Counted from the stretch's first letter, positions 15,251-24,226 are shown. The stretch: DNA of 64,000 nt from Kitasatospora xanthocidica (GCF_014656195.1 NZ_BNBY01000021.1:98193-162192); one strand, 5' to 3'. Notes: generated by a model not told the origin, from the sequence alone. Numbers and translations are program-made.

Positions 15251-18214
15251 ATGACGGAACCGCGTGTGGACCGATCCAGTGGACTCGTCGGACGCGAGGA
15301 CGAACTCGCCCTGCTGGACCGCGCCCTGCGGGACGCGCGGACGTCGCGGGGCGGCACGGTGTGCGTGATCGGAGAGCCGGGTATCGGGAAGACCAGGCTG
15401 GCCGGCGAGGCGATCACGCTGGCCCGGGAGGCCGGGATGACCGTGCTCAAGGGCCGCTGCGTCGCCACCGGCCCGGCCGTGCCGTACCGGTCGCTCACCG
15501 AGGCACTGCTGTCACTCGCCCGTGCCGGCGGCGCGCCGCCCACCGACGCGCTCGGACCGTACCTGCCCGTGCTCGGCCGCCTGGTGCCCGAGTGGGCGAT
15601 CGGGGACGCCTGCGACCGGTCGCCGATCGTGCTGGCCGAGGCCGTGCTCCGGCTGGCCGCCGCCTGCGGACGGGAGCGCGGCTGCCTGCTCGTCATCGAC
15701 GACCTGCACGACGCGGACCTCGAGACGCTCGCGGTCCTGGAGTACCTGGCGGCCAACCTGGCCCTGCTGCCGGTCGCTGTCGTCGCCACCCTGCGGGACA
15801 CGCCGGGCACCGCCCACGCGCTCGCGGACACGCTGGCCCAGCGCGGGGAAGCCGGCCTGCTGAGACTCGGCCGGCTCGGCGCCGCGCAGGTGCACGCGCT
15901 GACCGCGAGCTGTCTCGGCTGCCCGCCGGACGAACTGCCGGTGGCGGTGTCCGACCGGGTGCTCGCCGACAGCAGCGGAATCCCGTTCACCGCCGTCGAG
16001 TTGATCCGTGGCATGCGCGTCGAGGGCCGACTCGTCCGCACCGAGGACCGCTGGCGGCTGGTCGGCACCAGCCGCGCGGCCATCCCGTTCACCCTGGTCC
16101 GGGCGGTCGAGCAGCGGGCGGAGCGGCTCGGAGCGCAGACGCTCCGGCTGCTGTCGGCCGCCGCGGTGCTGGGCCGCAGCTTTCCGCTGTCGGTGGCGGG
16201 GCGCTGTGCCGCGCCGGACGGCCACGAGGCCGCCGGCTCGCTGCGCTCCGCCGTCGTCGACGGCCTGCTGGTGCCGGACGACGAGCGTGGGCCCGACTGG
16301 TACGCCTTCGAGCATCCGCTGACCCAGGAGGCGTTGCTCGACCGGCTCACGCCGGCCGACCGGGCCGAGCTCGCCGCCCGGGCCGTGGCGGCCATGAACG
16401 AGCTCGAGCCGAGCCTGCCCGGCACGTGGTGCCTGCTGGCCGCGCGGCTGCACGCGCAGGCGGGGGACCGCCGGACCGCCGCCGTCCGCTACCTGGAGGT
16501 GGCCCGCCGTGCCCTGGCCGGCCACGGGCCCGGAACGGCGATCGCGGTGCTGCACGAAGCCCGGTCGGCCCTGGGGCCCGTCGACGGATCGGACCTCCAC
16601 CTGCCGGACGACGCCGTGCCGGCCGGCGTGCGACGGGAGTTGCTGGAGACCCTGCTGCTCGCCCTCGCGGACGACGGCCGGTTCGAGCGGGCCACCGAGG
16701 TGGCGCGGCAACTGCGCCGGGCCGATGTCGAGGCCGATCCGGGACGCCGGGTCGAGCTGCACGTGCGGCTGGCCTGGGCGGCGCAGGTGGCCGGGCAGTG
16801 GGACGCGGGACTGGAACAGGTCCGCGCGGCCCGGGAACTGCTGCCCGAGGGGGCGGGGGCGCGGGACACCGCGGGCATCGACGTGGTCGAGGCCTACCTG
16901 ATGGTGTCGACGGCGGAGCAGGGGCGGATCGGCCGCAGCGAGCAACTGGCCCGCCGGGCGATCGAGGGCGCGGAACAGCGCGGTGACCACGCACTGGCCT
17001 GCCAGGCGTGGTACGCGATGGGTTTCGCGACCCGTGGGCGCTCCCTGGCCGAATCCGACCGGTGCTTCCGCCGCACGCTGCGGATGGCCGCCGAGAGCCG
17101 CCAGGTGAGCTGGCACAACCACGGGCTGATCGGCCTGGGCAGCAACGCCTGGCTCGCCGAAGCCGACCTGGACGGGCTGCACCACGCGCACCAGGAGACG
17201 ATGCGAACCGGTTGCGTGAGCCTGGCGCACAACGTCGGGGCGATGCTGGCGCTCGACGCGGTGCTGCGAGCCGACTTCGACCGGGCCGCGGCCCTGCTGG
17301 ACGGCTCCAGGGCCGAGACCGAGCGACTGCAGTTGCACTCGGTGACCCGGTACGCCCTGATGGTGGGCGCGGTGGCGGCCGCCCACCGGGCCCGCAGGCC
17401 CCAACTGCGGGCGGCGCTCGCCCGGTTCCGGAGCAGCGGTGGGAACGAGTCGCGGGAGGCACCGCTCGTGCTCGGCCTCGCCGAGCTGTTCTGCGCGCTG
17501 TTGGAGGAGGACCACGAGCAGGCGGCGGAGCTGGCCGCGCGGCTGACCGCCGCGGTCCCGCCGGACGAGGAGAACTACTTCCACCTCGCCGGCAGCCACG
17601 GGCTGGTCCTGCTGCTGTCCGTGCTGGCCGGGCGAGCCGACTGGGCGGAGGTCGAACGGATCACCGCGAGCCAGGCGGGCCGGATGCGGTGGAACCGGCA
17701 GTTCGTCGGCTTGGCCCGGGCCGTCCTGTACGGGCGGGAAGGCCGCCGGGCCGAGGCGGTGGCGGCGTGCCGCGCCGCACAGGCCGACGCGGTGGTCTTC
17801 CCGACGGCTCGTCACCTCGGCCTGCGTCTGGTCGCCGACGCCGCGGTCACCGACGGATGGGGGGCGGTCCGTGACTGGTTGACGGAGGCCGAGACGTACT
17901 TCCACCACTCGGGTGTCGACGCCGTCGCCGCCGCGTGCCGTTCCCGGCTGCGTTCGCTGGGCGCTCCGGTCGGGCAGCGCCGCACCGGCACGGACCGGAT
18001 TCCGGCCGAACTCGTCGCGCTCGGCGTCACCCCGCGCGAGTACGACGTCTTCTGCCTGCTGGTCGAACGGGTCGGCAACAAGACCGTGGCCGCCCGCCTG
18101 CAGATCTCTCCCCGGACGGTCGAGAAACACATCGCCAGTCTGATCGGCAAGACCAACTCCGCCACCCGCGCCCAGCTGTGCGATTTCGTGGCGGACTTCC
18201 TCGCCGCACGCTAG
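15251..18214 (+). CDS. LAL-type LuxR-family regulator with N-terminal ATPase
   Basis: 987 residues. Walker A GEPGIGKT is at 41-48 and Walker B LLVIDD at 146-151. A long helical TPR-like middle region follows, and the C-terminal ~65 residues are a LuxR/GerE helix-turn-helix (VTPREYDVFCLLVERVGNKTV, ISPRTVEKHIASLI). Large ATP-binding regulators of this class commonly act as pathway-specific activators in streptomycete secondary metabolism. ATG 15251 follows GGAGGGG. It sits between the decarboxylase and LanM genes on the same strand, so it probably activates this cluster. Confidence 0.92.
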   Translation: MTEPRVDRSSGLVGREDELALLDRALRDARTSRGGTVCVIGEPGIGKTRLAGEAITLAREAGMTVLKGRCVATGPAVPYRSLTEALLSLARAGGAPPTDALGPYLPVLGRLVPEWAIGDACDRSPIVLAEAVLRLAAACGRERGCLLVIDDLHDADLETLAVLEYLAANLALLPVAVVATLRDTPGTAHALADTLAQRGEAGLLRLGRLGAAQVHALTASCLGCPPDELPVAVSDRVLADSSGIPFTAVELIRGMRVEGRLVRTEDRWRLVGTSRAAIPFTLVRAVEQRAERLGAQTLRLLSAAAVLGRSFPLSVAGRCAAPDGHEAAGSLRSAVVDGLLVPDDERGPDWYAFEHPLTQEALLDRLTPADRAELAARAVAAMNELEPSLPGTWCLLAARLHAQAGDRRTAAVRYLEVARRALAGHGPGTAIAVLHEARSALGPVDGSDLHLPDDAVPAGVRRELLETLLLALADDGRFERATEVARQLRRADVEADPGRRVELHVRLAWAAQVAGQWDAGLEQVRAARELLPEGAGARDTAGIDVVEAYLMVSTAEQGRIGRSEQLARRAIEGAEQRGDHALACQAWYAMGFATRGRSLAESDRCFRRTLRMAAESRQVSWHNHGLIGLGSNAWLAEADLDGLHHAHQETMRTGCVSLAHNVGAMLALDAVLRADFDRAAALLDGSRAETERLQLHSVTRYALMVGAVAAAHRARRPQLRAALARFRSSGGNESREAPLVLGLAELFCALLEEDHEQAAELAARLTAAVPPDEENYFHLAGSHGLVLLLSVLAGRADWAEVERITASQAGRMRWNRQFVGLARAVLYGREGRRAEAVAACRAAQADAVVFPTARHLGLRLVADAAVTDGWGAVRDWLTEAETYFHHSGVDAVAAACRSRLRSLGAPVGQRRTGTDRIPAELVALGVTPREYDVFCLLVERVGNKTVAARLQISPRTVEKHIASLIGKTNSATRAQLCDFVADFLAAR

Positions 18215-18304
18215 GGCCCGTCAGGGCCTGCCGAGGCCTGCCGGGAATCCGACGCACCCCCCTGTCGAAAGTGGGTGATGGTGTGCCAGAGTCGTGGAGT
18301 GACG

Positions 18305-21250
18305 GTGAAGGCGACTCGGTCGGTTCCGCTGCCCGCGGCGTGCGGCGCCTGGTGGCTGCCCGCACTGTCCCCGGCCGAGCGCGATGCCCTGCCGCCCGGA
18401 CGAACGCCACGCTGGGCCGAGTCGGTGGAGCAGACGCTGCGCCGCGCCGAGTCGGCGCCCGGCGGGCGGATCCGCTCGCTCCCCGGGACGGGCCCCGAGG
18501 GCCGACTGCTGCATCCGCTGCGGCCGTTCCTGCTGACCGCCTCCCGCCAGTTCGCGGCGGCGAACCCTGCCGCAGCGGACCGGCGGGTGGTGTGGGCCGG
18601 TGCACGGCGCCACCTGGCCGACGGCCTGGTGCGGCTGGCCGGGCGCACACTGGTGCGGGAGTTGGGACGCGCGCGCCGGGCCGGAACCTTGACCGGGCAG
18701 GACGGCCGGGAGCGGTTCGACGCGTTCCTGCGCGAGATCGCCGCCGGGCCGGCCCTGGGTGCGGTGCTGCACCGTCATCCCGTGCTGGCCCGGCTGCTGG
18801 CCGAACGGTGCATGCGTACCGTCGCCGCGGCCACCGAACTGCTGGAGCGGCTCCACGCGGACCGGGAGCAGCTCGCCGCCGCCCTGCTCGACGGCGAGCC
18901 CGGTCGTCTGACCCGGGTCCGCTTCGGACTGGGGGACCCGCACGCGGCGGGCCGGTCCGTCGCCGTGCTGGAGTTCGACGGCGGGCGGCACCTGGTGTAC
19001 AAGCCGCGCCCGCTCGGTCTGCACGCCCGGTGGAACGAACTGCTCGCCTGGTTCGGCGAACGCCGGCCCCGACTGGCGGCGCGAGCCGTTCGGTTGCTGC
19101 CGCGGGCGGGGTACGGCTGGGCCGAGTACGTCGAGCCGCGCCCGTGCCGGGCCCACGCCGACGTCGGGCGGTTCTACGAGCGGCTCGGCGCCCAACTCGC
19201 GCTGCTGCACGCGGTGAACGCGGTCGACATCCATGCCGAGAACCTCATCGCCGCGCGCGACCAGCCGGTCGTGGTGGACGTGGAGACGTTGTTCCACCCG
19301 TGCTGGGTGCCCGTCACCGACGGCGGCGCCGATCCGGCCGCCCGGGAGCTCGCCGCGTCCGTGCAGCGGACCATGGTGCTGCCGAACCGGCGCTTCGGCG
19401 AGGGCGGTTCACTCGACCTCTCGGCACTCGGTGGCCAGGCCGGCCAGTGGACGCCGGACCCGGTGCCCGGGTGGGCGGACGCGGGCACCGACCTGATGCG
19501 GCTGGTCCGCCGCCCGGCCCGCTGGCCCGGTGCCGACAACCGCCCGATGCTGGCCGGGAGACCCGCCGATCCGGCCGACCAGCTCGACCGGCTGCTGTGC
19601 GGATTCCGCGCCGGCTACCGGGCGATTGCCGCAAACTCCCATGAACTACTCGGTGAGCAGGGGCTGTTGTCCCGCTTCGCGGATGAGACGATGCGCCTGG
19701 TCGCGCGGCCCAGCCAGAGCTATGCGACGCTGCTCGCCGAGGCGACCGAACCGGAGCTGCTGCGCGACCACTCCGGTCGGGAGCGGGCCTTCGCCGCACT
19801 GGACGACGAGACCGGCCACCCGCACCTGCACGTGCTGGCACCCCACGAACTCACCGACCTGCTCGCCGGCGAGATCCCGTACTTCACCGTGACCCCCGCT
19901 GCCCGCACCCCGCAGACCTGGGACGGTCGTGAACTCCCTTTCCGGCTCGACGAATCCGGGACAGCGGCCGCCGCGAGGACGATCCGGGGGATGTCGGAGG
20001 GCGACCTCGACCGGCAGGCATGGCTGATCCGCGCCTCCCTGGCCGCCGGACGACGGTCTCCGGGCCGCTGTGCTCCTGGGCGCCGTGCTCCTGGGCGCCC
20101 CGCTGCCGAATTCAAGGACGCCCACGACGATGACCTCGGTGCCCGGGCGCTGGAGCTCGCCCGGGGGATCGGGGAGGACCTGCTCGCCCGGGCCTGCCGG
20201 GGCGAGGGCCGGGTGAACTGGCTCGGGCTGCAGGAGACCGGGCCAGGACAGTGGGCGGTGCTGCCGATGGGCATGGCGCTCGGCGACGGCTACACCGGCC
20301 CGGCGCTGTTCCTCGCCGAGCTGGGCCGACTCACCGGGGCGGTCCGCTATCAGGAGGCCGCCGACCAGGCCGTCCGCGCCCTGCCCCAGCTCCTGAGGCT
20401 CCTGGCGGAGCACCCCGAACTCGCGCGTGCCGTGGGGCCGGGCGGTTTCTCCGGGCTGGGCGGCATCAGTTACGTCACCGCCCGGCTCGCCGCCCTGCTG
20501 GACTCCCCGGAGCTGAGCGCCGCCCTGCCCGCCGGCCTCGCCGCACTGCACACGGCCGCCGTCGATCCGGCGGCCCCCATGGACATCGCCGACGGCCTGG
20601 CCGGTGCCCTGCTCGCGGCCGAGGCCGTGCACGCTCAGACGCGGCTGCCGGAAGCCGCCGAACTCGCCCACACCGTCCGGACCTTGGCGGGCCGTCGGCC
20701 CCGTCCTGAGCGGCCCGGCTTCCTCCACGGCCACGAGGGCGTCGCGTGGGCCCTGCGGGAGCGAGCGGCGGTGGACCGGGCGGACTCCGACGGCCCCGGC
20801 CGGTGCCCGGACCGGGTCGGCCGGGCGCCGCGCGCCCGCGAGGCGGACCAGCGCCTCGCCCTGTTCGCCGACCGCGGGCCGATGCCGGACCACTCGCTCC
20901 GCCACGGCGAACTCGGCCTGCTGGAACCGCTGGTGGAGCCGGCGTCGACCGATGCCGGCCGGCGCCGTACGGCCGCTCGACTGGTGCGGTCCGTCGAACA
21001 GCAGGGCGCCCGTTGCGGGACCCCCGGTGAGGTGCCCACACCCGGCCTGCTGACCGGACTGGCCGGCATCGGCTACGGCCTGCTGCGGCTCGGCTTCGGC
21101 CCCAGGATCCCCTCGGTGCTGCTGCTGCGACCAGCAGCGGCACCGGGGCCCGTCGAACGAGAAGGAGGGCATCACCATGATGGACGGCGGACTGCTCGAA
21201 AGAGTGGACAACGAGCCGCAGGAGACCGACGAGCGTCGTACGGCGGCTGA
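18305..21250 (+). CDS. LanM-type lanthipeptide synthetase with zinc-less cyclase domain
   Basis: 981 residues if started at GTG 18305, chosen because TGGAG lies 5 bases upstream; GTG 18275 or ATG 18278 would add up to 10 residues. Residues ~150-590 are the DUF4135 kinase-like dehydratase with a complete active site: Lys233 (LVYKPRPL), Asp308/His310/Asn313 (DIHAEN), Asp325/Glu327 (VVDVETLF). After an Arg/Pro/Gly linker, residues ~620-945 are a LanC-like domain (GDGYTGPALFLAEL, GFLHGHEGVAWAL, RCGTPG, GLLTGLAGIGYGLL). The WCxG segment is absent, and the usual SLCHG is SLRHG with Arg866, so two of three zinc ligands are gone. It should dehydrate Ser/Thr, with zinc-assisted thioether formation doubtful. 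Confidence 0.88.
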   Translation: MKATRSVPLPAACGAWWLPALSPAERDALPPGRTPRWAESVEQTLRRAESAPGGRIRSLPGTGPEGRLLHPLRPFLLTASRQFAAANPAAADRRVVWAGARRHLADGLVRLAGRTLVRELGRARRAGTLTGQDGRERFDAFLREIAAGPALGAVLHRHPVLARLLAERCMRTVAAATELLERLHADREQLAAALLDGEPGRLTRVRFGLGDPHAAGRSVAVLEFDGGRHLVYKPRPLGLHARWNELLAWFGERRPRLAARAVRLLPRAGYGWAEYVEPRPCRAHADVGRFYERLGAQLALLHAVNAVDIHAENLIAARDQPVVVDVETLFHPCWVPVTDGGADPAARELAASVQRTMVLPNRRFGEGGSLDLSALGGQAGQWTPDPVPGWADAGTDLMRLVRRPARWPGADNRPMLAGRPADPADQLDRLLCGFRAGYRAIAANSHELLGEQGLLSRFADETMRLVARPSQSYATLLAEATEPELLRDHSGRERAFAALDDETGHPHLHVLAPHELTDLLAGEIPYFTVTPAARTPQTWDGRELPFRLDESGTAAAARTIRGMSEGDLDRQAWLIRASLAAGRRSPGRCAPGRRAPGRPAAEFKDAHDDDLGARALELARGIGEDLLARACRGEGRVNWLGLQETGPGQWAVLPMGMALGDGYTGPALFLAELGRLTGAVRYQEAADQAVRALPQLLRLLAEHPELARAVGPGGFSGLGGISYVTARLAALLDSPELSAALPAGLAALHTAAVDPAAPMDIADGLAGALLAAEAVHAQTRLPEAAELAHTVRTLAGRRPRPERPGFLHGHEGVAWALRERAAVDRADSDGPGRCPDRVGRAPRAREADQRLALFADRGPMPDHSLRHGELGLLEPLVEPASTDAGRRRTAARLVRSVEQQGARCGTPGEVPTPGLLTGLAGIGYGLLRLGFGPRIPSVLLLRPAAAPGPVEREGGHHHDGRRTARKSGQRAAGDRRASYGG

Positions 21251-21377
21251 CCACGCGGCCCGCCGGGCCCGGCTGCGGGTGGCGATCCTCGCCGGCCTGA
21301 CCGTCGGCTCGGCCGGCGTGGTCGTCCTGGACCAGGGGGAGCCGATCACCACCACCGTGTCGAGTTACACCATCTGA
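21177..21377 (+). CDS. Small Cys-free Ser/Thr-tailed peptide, candidate second precursor
   Basis: 66 residues with a very strong AAGGAGG 8 bases before ATG 21177, inside the 3' end of the LanM gene (74-bp overlap in another frame). An acidic N-terminus (MMDGGLLERVDNEPQETDER) and an Ala/Arg stretch lead to a hydrophobic segment (LRVAILAGLTVGSAGVVVL), then a tail GEPITTTVSSYTI rich in Ser and Thr. There is no Cys. It could be a second LanM substrate modified only by dehydration, or a small membrane peptide for immunity or export. The ribosome site and position before the terminator argue that it is real. Confidence 0.65.
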   Translation: MMDGGLLERVDNEPQETDERRTAADHAARRARLRVAILAGLTVGSAGVVVLDQGEPITTTVSSYTI

Positions 21378-21399
21378 GACGGCGTCACCGTCCGGGACA

Positions 21400-21433
21400 G
21401 GTGGTGGGGCCGCCCTCGGGCGGCCCCACCACC
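21400..21433. terminator. Bidirectional terminator after the LanM operon
   Basis: GGTGGTGGGGCCGCCC (21400-21415) pairs with GGGCGGCCCCACCACC (21418-21433), a 16-bp perfect stem with a minimal loop. It lies 22 bp past the small peptide stop and downstream of the convergent SpoIIE gene, so it can serve both. Confidence 0.85.
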
Positions 21434-21479
21434 GAGCAGGCCGGCCGGCCTCCGACGTGTCCGGGCCGCCGTCGGGTGG

Positions 21480-23615
21480 TCAGCCCGCCAGCGGGAATTC
21501 GCACCAGACGTTCTTGCCGCTGCCGAGCGGCTCGACGCCCCAGCTCCCGGTGAGGGCGTCCACCAGCAGGAGACCGCGGCCGGAGGTGGCGGTCTCGCCA
21601 GGGGTCCGACGGCGCGGCAGGACGCTGGAGCGGTCCCGGATCTCCAGACGGATGCAGGGGGTGCCGCCGGTCCGCAGTTCTATGGTGAGCAGTGCGCCCC
21701 CGTCGGTGTGGACGAGGGCGTTGGTGATCAGTTCGTTCGCCGTCAGTTCGACGGCCGGCAGGAGGTCGGTCGCACCCCACGCGGCCAGTGCCTGGCGGAG
21801 CATGGCCCTGGTCTCCGTCAACCCTTCCGGATCGGCCTGGTGGACGTGCTGGGTCATCCGCCGGGTGGCGTGGGCGCCGGGTACGGCGGCGCGGTGCAGC
21901 AGCAGGAGCGCCATGTCGTCGCTGCTGCCGAGGCGGCTCGGATGGCCGCCGCAGAGGTGGTCGGCGAGCGCCTCGGTGTCCTGTGGGCCGTCGCGCAGGG
22001 CGGCGGCGAGGGCTTCGATGCCGTCCGCGATGTCCCGACCGGGGTGTTCGACCATCCCGTCGGTGCACAGGAGCAGGGTGTCCGCGGGGTTGAGGTCGAG
22101 ACGGGTCTCGGGGTAGCCGTCCTGGCCGAACACCGTGGCCACGCCGAGCGGCAGGCCGCCGCGGACGCTGACCCAGCCGGTGACGCCGGTACCGCGCCGC
22201 ACGAGTGGTTCGAGGTGGCCGGCCCGCACCAGGCGCAGTGTTCCGGTCTCCAGGTCGGCGTCGACGTAGATGCAGGTCGCGGACCGCTCGGTGTCGAGAT
22301 CGGCGAGGAATCCGGAGGCGCGGGTCATGACCGTGGCGGGGGTGTGTCCTTCGGTGGCGTAGGCCCGTAGGGCGATCCTCAACTGCCCCATGATGGCGGC
22401 CGCGTGGCTGTCGTGCCCCTCCACGTCGCCGACCACGAGACCCACCCGCCGGCCCGGCAGGGGGATGACGTCGTACCAGTCCCCGCCCACCTCGCGTCCG
22501 CTGCGGCCGGCCCGGTAGCGGACGGCCACCTCACCGCCGTTGATCTCGGGGATCCGGCGGGGCAGCATGGTGGTCTGGAGCGTGGTCGCGAATTCGCGTT
22601 CCTGGTCGAAGAGCATGGCGCGTTGCAGGGACTGCGCGACCGCACTGCTGAGCGCGATGCAGATGTTGCGGTCCTCGGTGCTGAAGTGGTGCCTGTCCCG
22701 GTAGAACAGGCCGAGCGCGCCGATGGAGCGGGCCTGGGCGGCCAGGGGCAGGAAGGCCGCCGCCTCGATCCCCATCTCCTCGGTGTAGGGCAGCAGGCGG
22801 GGGTAGCGGGTGGTGAGTTCCTCCCTGGTGCCGAGGAATCGCGGGCGTCGGGTGAGCACGGCCTCGGACAGCGGGAGGCCGTCCCCCAGATGGGTCATGG
22901 ACAGGTCGTCCCGGGCCCTGAGTTCCGCCGACGGCTGCTCGGTCGCGGCGACGAGGCGCATGACGTCGCCGTCCACCAGCCCGAGGGCGAGCCCGTCCGC
23001 GCCGAAGCGGCGCAGGCCTTCGCTGTCGGTCAGCACGTCGGTCACGTCGCGGACGGTGACGGCGCGGGCGAGGGCTTCGGTGGTGGCGCGCACGGAGTCG
23101 GTCTGGCGGCGCCGGTCGGCGGCGAGCGTACGCATCCCCTCGGCGTGGGCCAGTTCCTCCTCGGCGTTGCGGACGATGCCGACGATGCGGTACGGGCGCA
23201 GCTGCGGGTCGCGCAGGATGCGCCCCTGCGTGTGGGCCCAGCGCAGGGTTCCGTCGCGGCAGATCAGGCGGAAGTAGGACGCGAAGGTCAGGTGTCCCTC
23301 CCGCAGCGCGAGTGCCACGGCCTCGTCGAGCCGCTCGCTGTCCGTCGGCACCACCCTCGCGGAGAGTGACGCGGGATCTCCGTCGAACTCGTCGGCCCGC
23401 AGGTCGAACACTTCCAGGCCCGTGTCGTCCAGATGGTAGGTGCCCTTGTCGAGGTCCCAGTCGAAGCTGCCCATGCCGTTGAGCGCCAGCCGGTCGTTGG
23501 CCGCGGTCGGCTCGGTGTCGTTCCGGGGGGCCGATGACGGCGCGGGGGTGCCGACGGACACGCGGCCGGTGATCTCGGGGTCGTGGCCGCCCGGAGACCT
23601 GGACGTGTTCGCCAT
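21480..23615 (-). CDS. PAS-GAF-SpoIIE phosphatase with anti-sigma kinase domain
   Basis: 711 residues, soluble. A PAS-like domain (~45-150, with FRLICRDGTLRWAHTQGRIL), a GAF domain (~165-320), a PP2C/SpoIIE phosphatase (~335-550: EVGGDWYDVIPLPGRRVGLV, GDVEGHDSHAAAIMGQLRIA, LCTDGMVE, SSDDMALLLL) and a C-terminal HATPase/RsbW-like domain (~590-711: VELTANELITNALVH, GRGLLLVDALTGSWG). Proteins of this build integrate signals and set the phosphorylation of anti-anti-sigma factors in partner-switching networks; streptomycetes have dozens. ATG 23615 follows GGGAG. It is convergent with the RiPP cluster, with no evident functional link. Confidence 0.9.
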   Translation of the reverse strand: MANTSRSPGGHDPEITGRVSVGTPAPSSAPRNDTEPTAANDRLALNGMGSFDWDLDKGTYHLDDTGLEVFDLRADEFDGDPASLSARVVPTDSERLDEAVALALREGHLTFASYFRLICRDGTLRWAHTQGRILRDPQLRPYRIVGIVRNAEEELAHAEGMRTLAADRRRQTDSVRATTEALARAVTVRDVTDVLTDSEGLRRFGADGLALGLVDGDVMRLVAATEQPSAELRARDDLSMTHLGDGLPLSEAVLTRRPRFLGTREELTTRYPRLLPYTEEMGIEAAAFLPLAAQARSIGALGLFYRDRHHFSTEDRNICIALSSAVAQSLQRAMLFDQEREFATTLQTTMLPRRIPEINGGEVAVRYRAGRSGREVGGDWYDVIPLPGRRVGLVVGDVEGHDSHAAAIMGQLRIALRAYATEGHTPATVMTRASGFLADLDTERSATCIYVDADLETGTLRLVRAGHLEPLVRRGTGVTGWVSVRGGLPLGVATVFGQDGYPETRLDLNPADTLLLCTDGMVEHPGRDIADGIEALAAALRDGPQDTEALADHLCGGHPSRLGSSDDMALLLLHRAAVPGAHATRRMTQHVHQADPEGLTETRAMLRQALAAWGATDLLPAVELTANELITNALVHTDGGALLTIELRTGGTPCIRLEIRDRSSVLPRRRTPGETATSGRGLLLVDALTGSWGVEPLGSGKNVWCEFPLAG

Positions 23616-24110
23616 GGCAGGGCTCCCGTCCGATCGATGGCCCGCTGCCGGATCATCCGCGACCCGTTCCCGCCGCTGCGGTCACGCGGTGGAGTGGTGT
23701 ACGCGCGCGACCACGGGGCGCGGCGGGAGCTCTGTCGCCCGCGCCGGGTCCGTTCCTGGAACGCCTGGTCAGTCTATCCACGGGGCGAAGGCTCGGCATG
23801 GACGCGTGAGCCGTGGGGCGGGCCTCCACGACCGCCGTGGCGGGCCGGGCCTTCCCGGCTCCCGGGCCGCCAGGGGCCACCGCCGGTTGCTGATCGGCCT
23901 TAAGGCCCGCCTCTCGTCTTTGCAAGTGCACGCTGACGTCAGTCCACGGGCGCACGACACATCGGTGCGAGAAGCGAAGCCTTGGCAGCCAACTGCCGGA
24001 GCACAGCGCTTGGGCCAAGTGCTCGGCGCGGCGCCCCAGGGCCTCCGTCATCGGACTTCGGGTTCGGTCAGCGGTGGACGCGGATCGGCAGGCAATGCTC
24101 CGGCAGGCTT
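23616..24110. other. Intergenic region without a supported gene
   Basis: About 500 bp between the SpoIIE start and the IS5 remnant. Reading frames here are short, Arg/Pro-rich and without ribosome sites or recognisable domains. The SpoIIE promoter must lie in its left part. Nothing else stands out. Confidence 0.5.
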
Positions 24111-24206
24111 CGCCCAGCTGCTGTCCGCCTCCAACCGCTCGGCGAGGGTCTGCCACGGTCCGTGTCGTTCAGGGAGATCGTGCCACGGAGCCCCGGTCTG
24201 CAGCTG
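24111..24206 (-). pseudogene. IS5-family transposase remnant (left of TetR island)
   Basis: Translating the minus strand here gives LQTGAPWHDLPERHGPWQTL followed by AERLEADSSWA. This matches the highly conserved N-terminal third of IS5-family transposases (LRTGAPWRDLPERYGPWQT...W.ADGTW). Flanking sequence does not continue the transposase, so only about 30 codons survive. It ends 20 bp from the stop codon of the first exporter gene. A second remnant, covering the more N-terminal residues and on the opposite strand, lies at 34834. Confidence 0.75.
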
Positions 24207-24226
24207 ACTGTCGCGAGGGCGGCAAC

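Larger units (their letters stand above)
10356..21377. other. RiPP biosynthetic gene cluster (dehydratase + cysteine decarboxylase type)
   Basis: Two divergent gene sets read outward from the 14437-14628 gap. Minus strand: precursor, PqqD-like/M50 protease, TPR protein and flavin reductase, closed by the palindromic terminator at 10261. Plus strand: LanD-type decarboxylase, LuxR-type regulator, LanM-type synthetase and a small peptide, closed by the hairpin at 21400. A LanM plus LanD plus a precursor whose last residue is Cys predicts an aminovinyl-cysteine-type product. No dedicated ABC exporter is seen in the cluster. The boundaries are inferred from the two terminators. Confidence 0.75.

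Noticed and set aside
14728..21355. Very long minus-strand reading frames opposite the LuxR-type and LanM genes
   Set aside because: They mirror the codon bias of the plus-strand genes, lack domains and ribosome sites, and the plus-strand proteins have clear family motifs.
21362..21480. Idea that the TGA after ...VSSYTI is a mutated or recoded Cys codon giving a Cys-containing precursor
   Set aside because: Read-through would add a long Arg/Pro-rich tail over the terminator hairpin, so TGA is best taken as the true stop.
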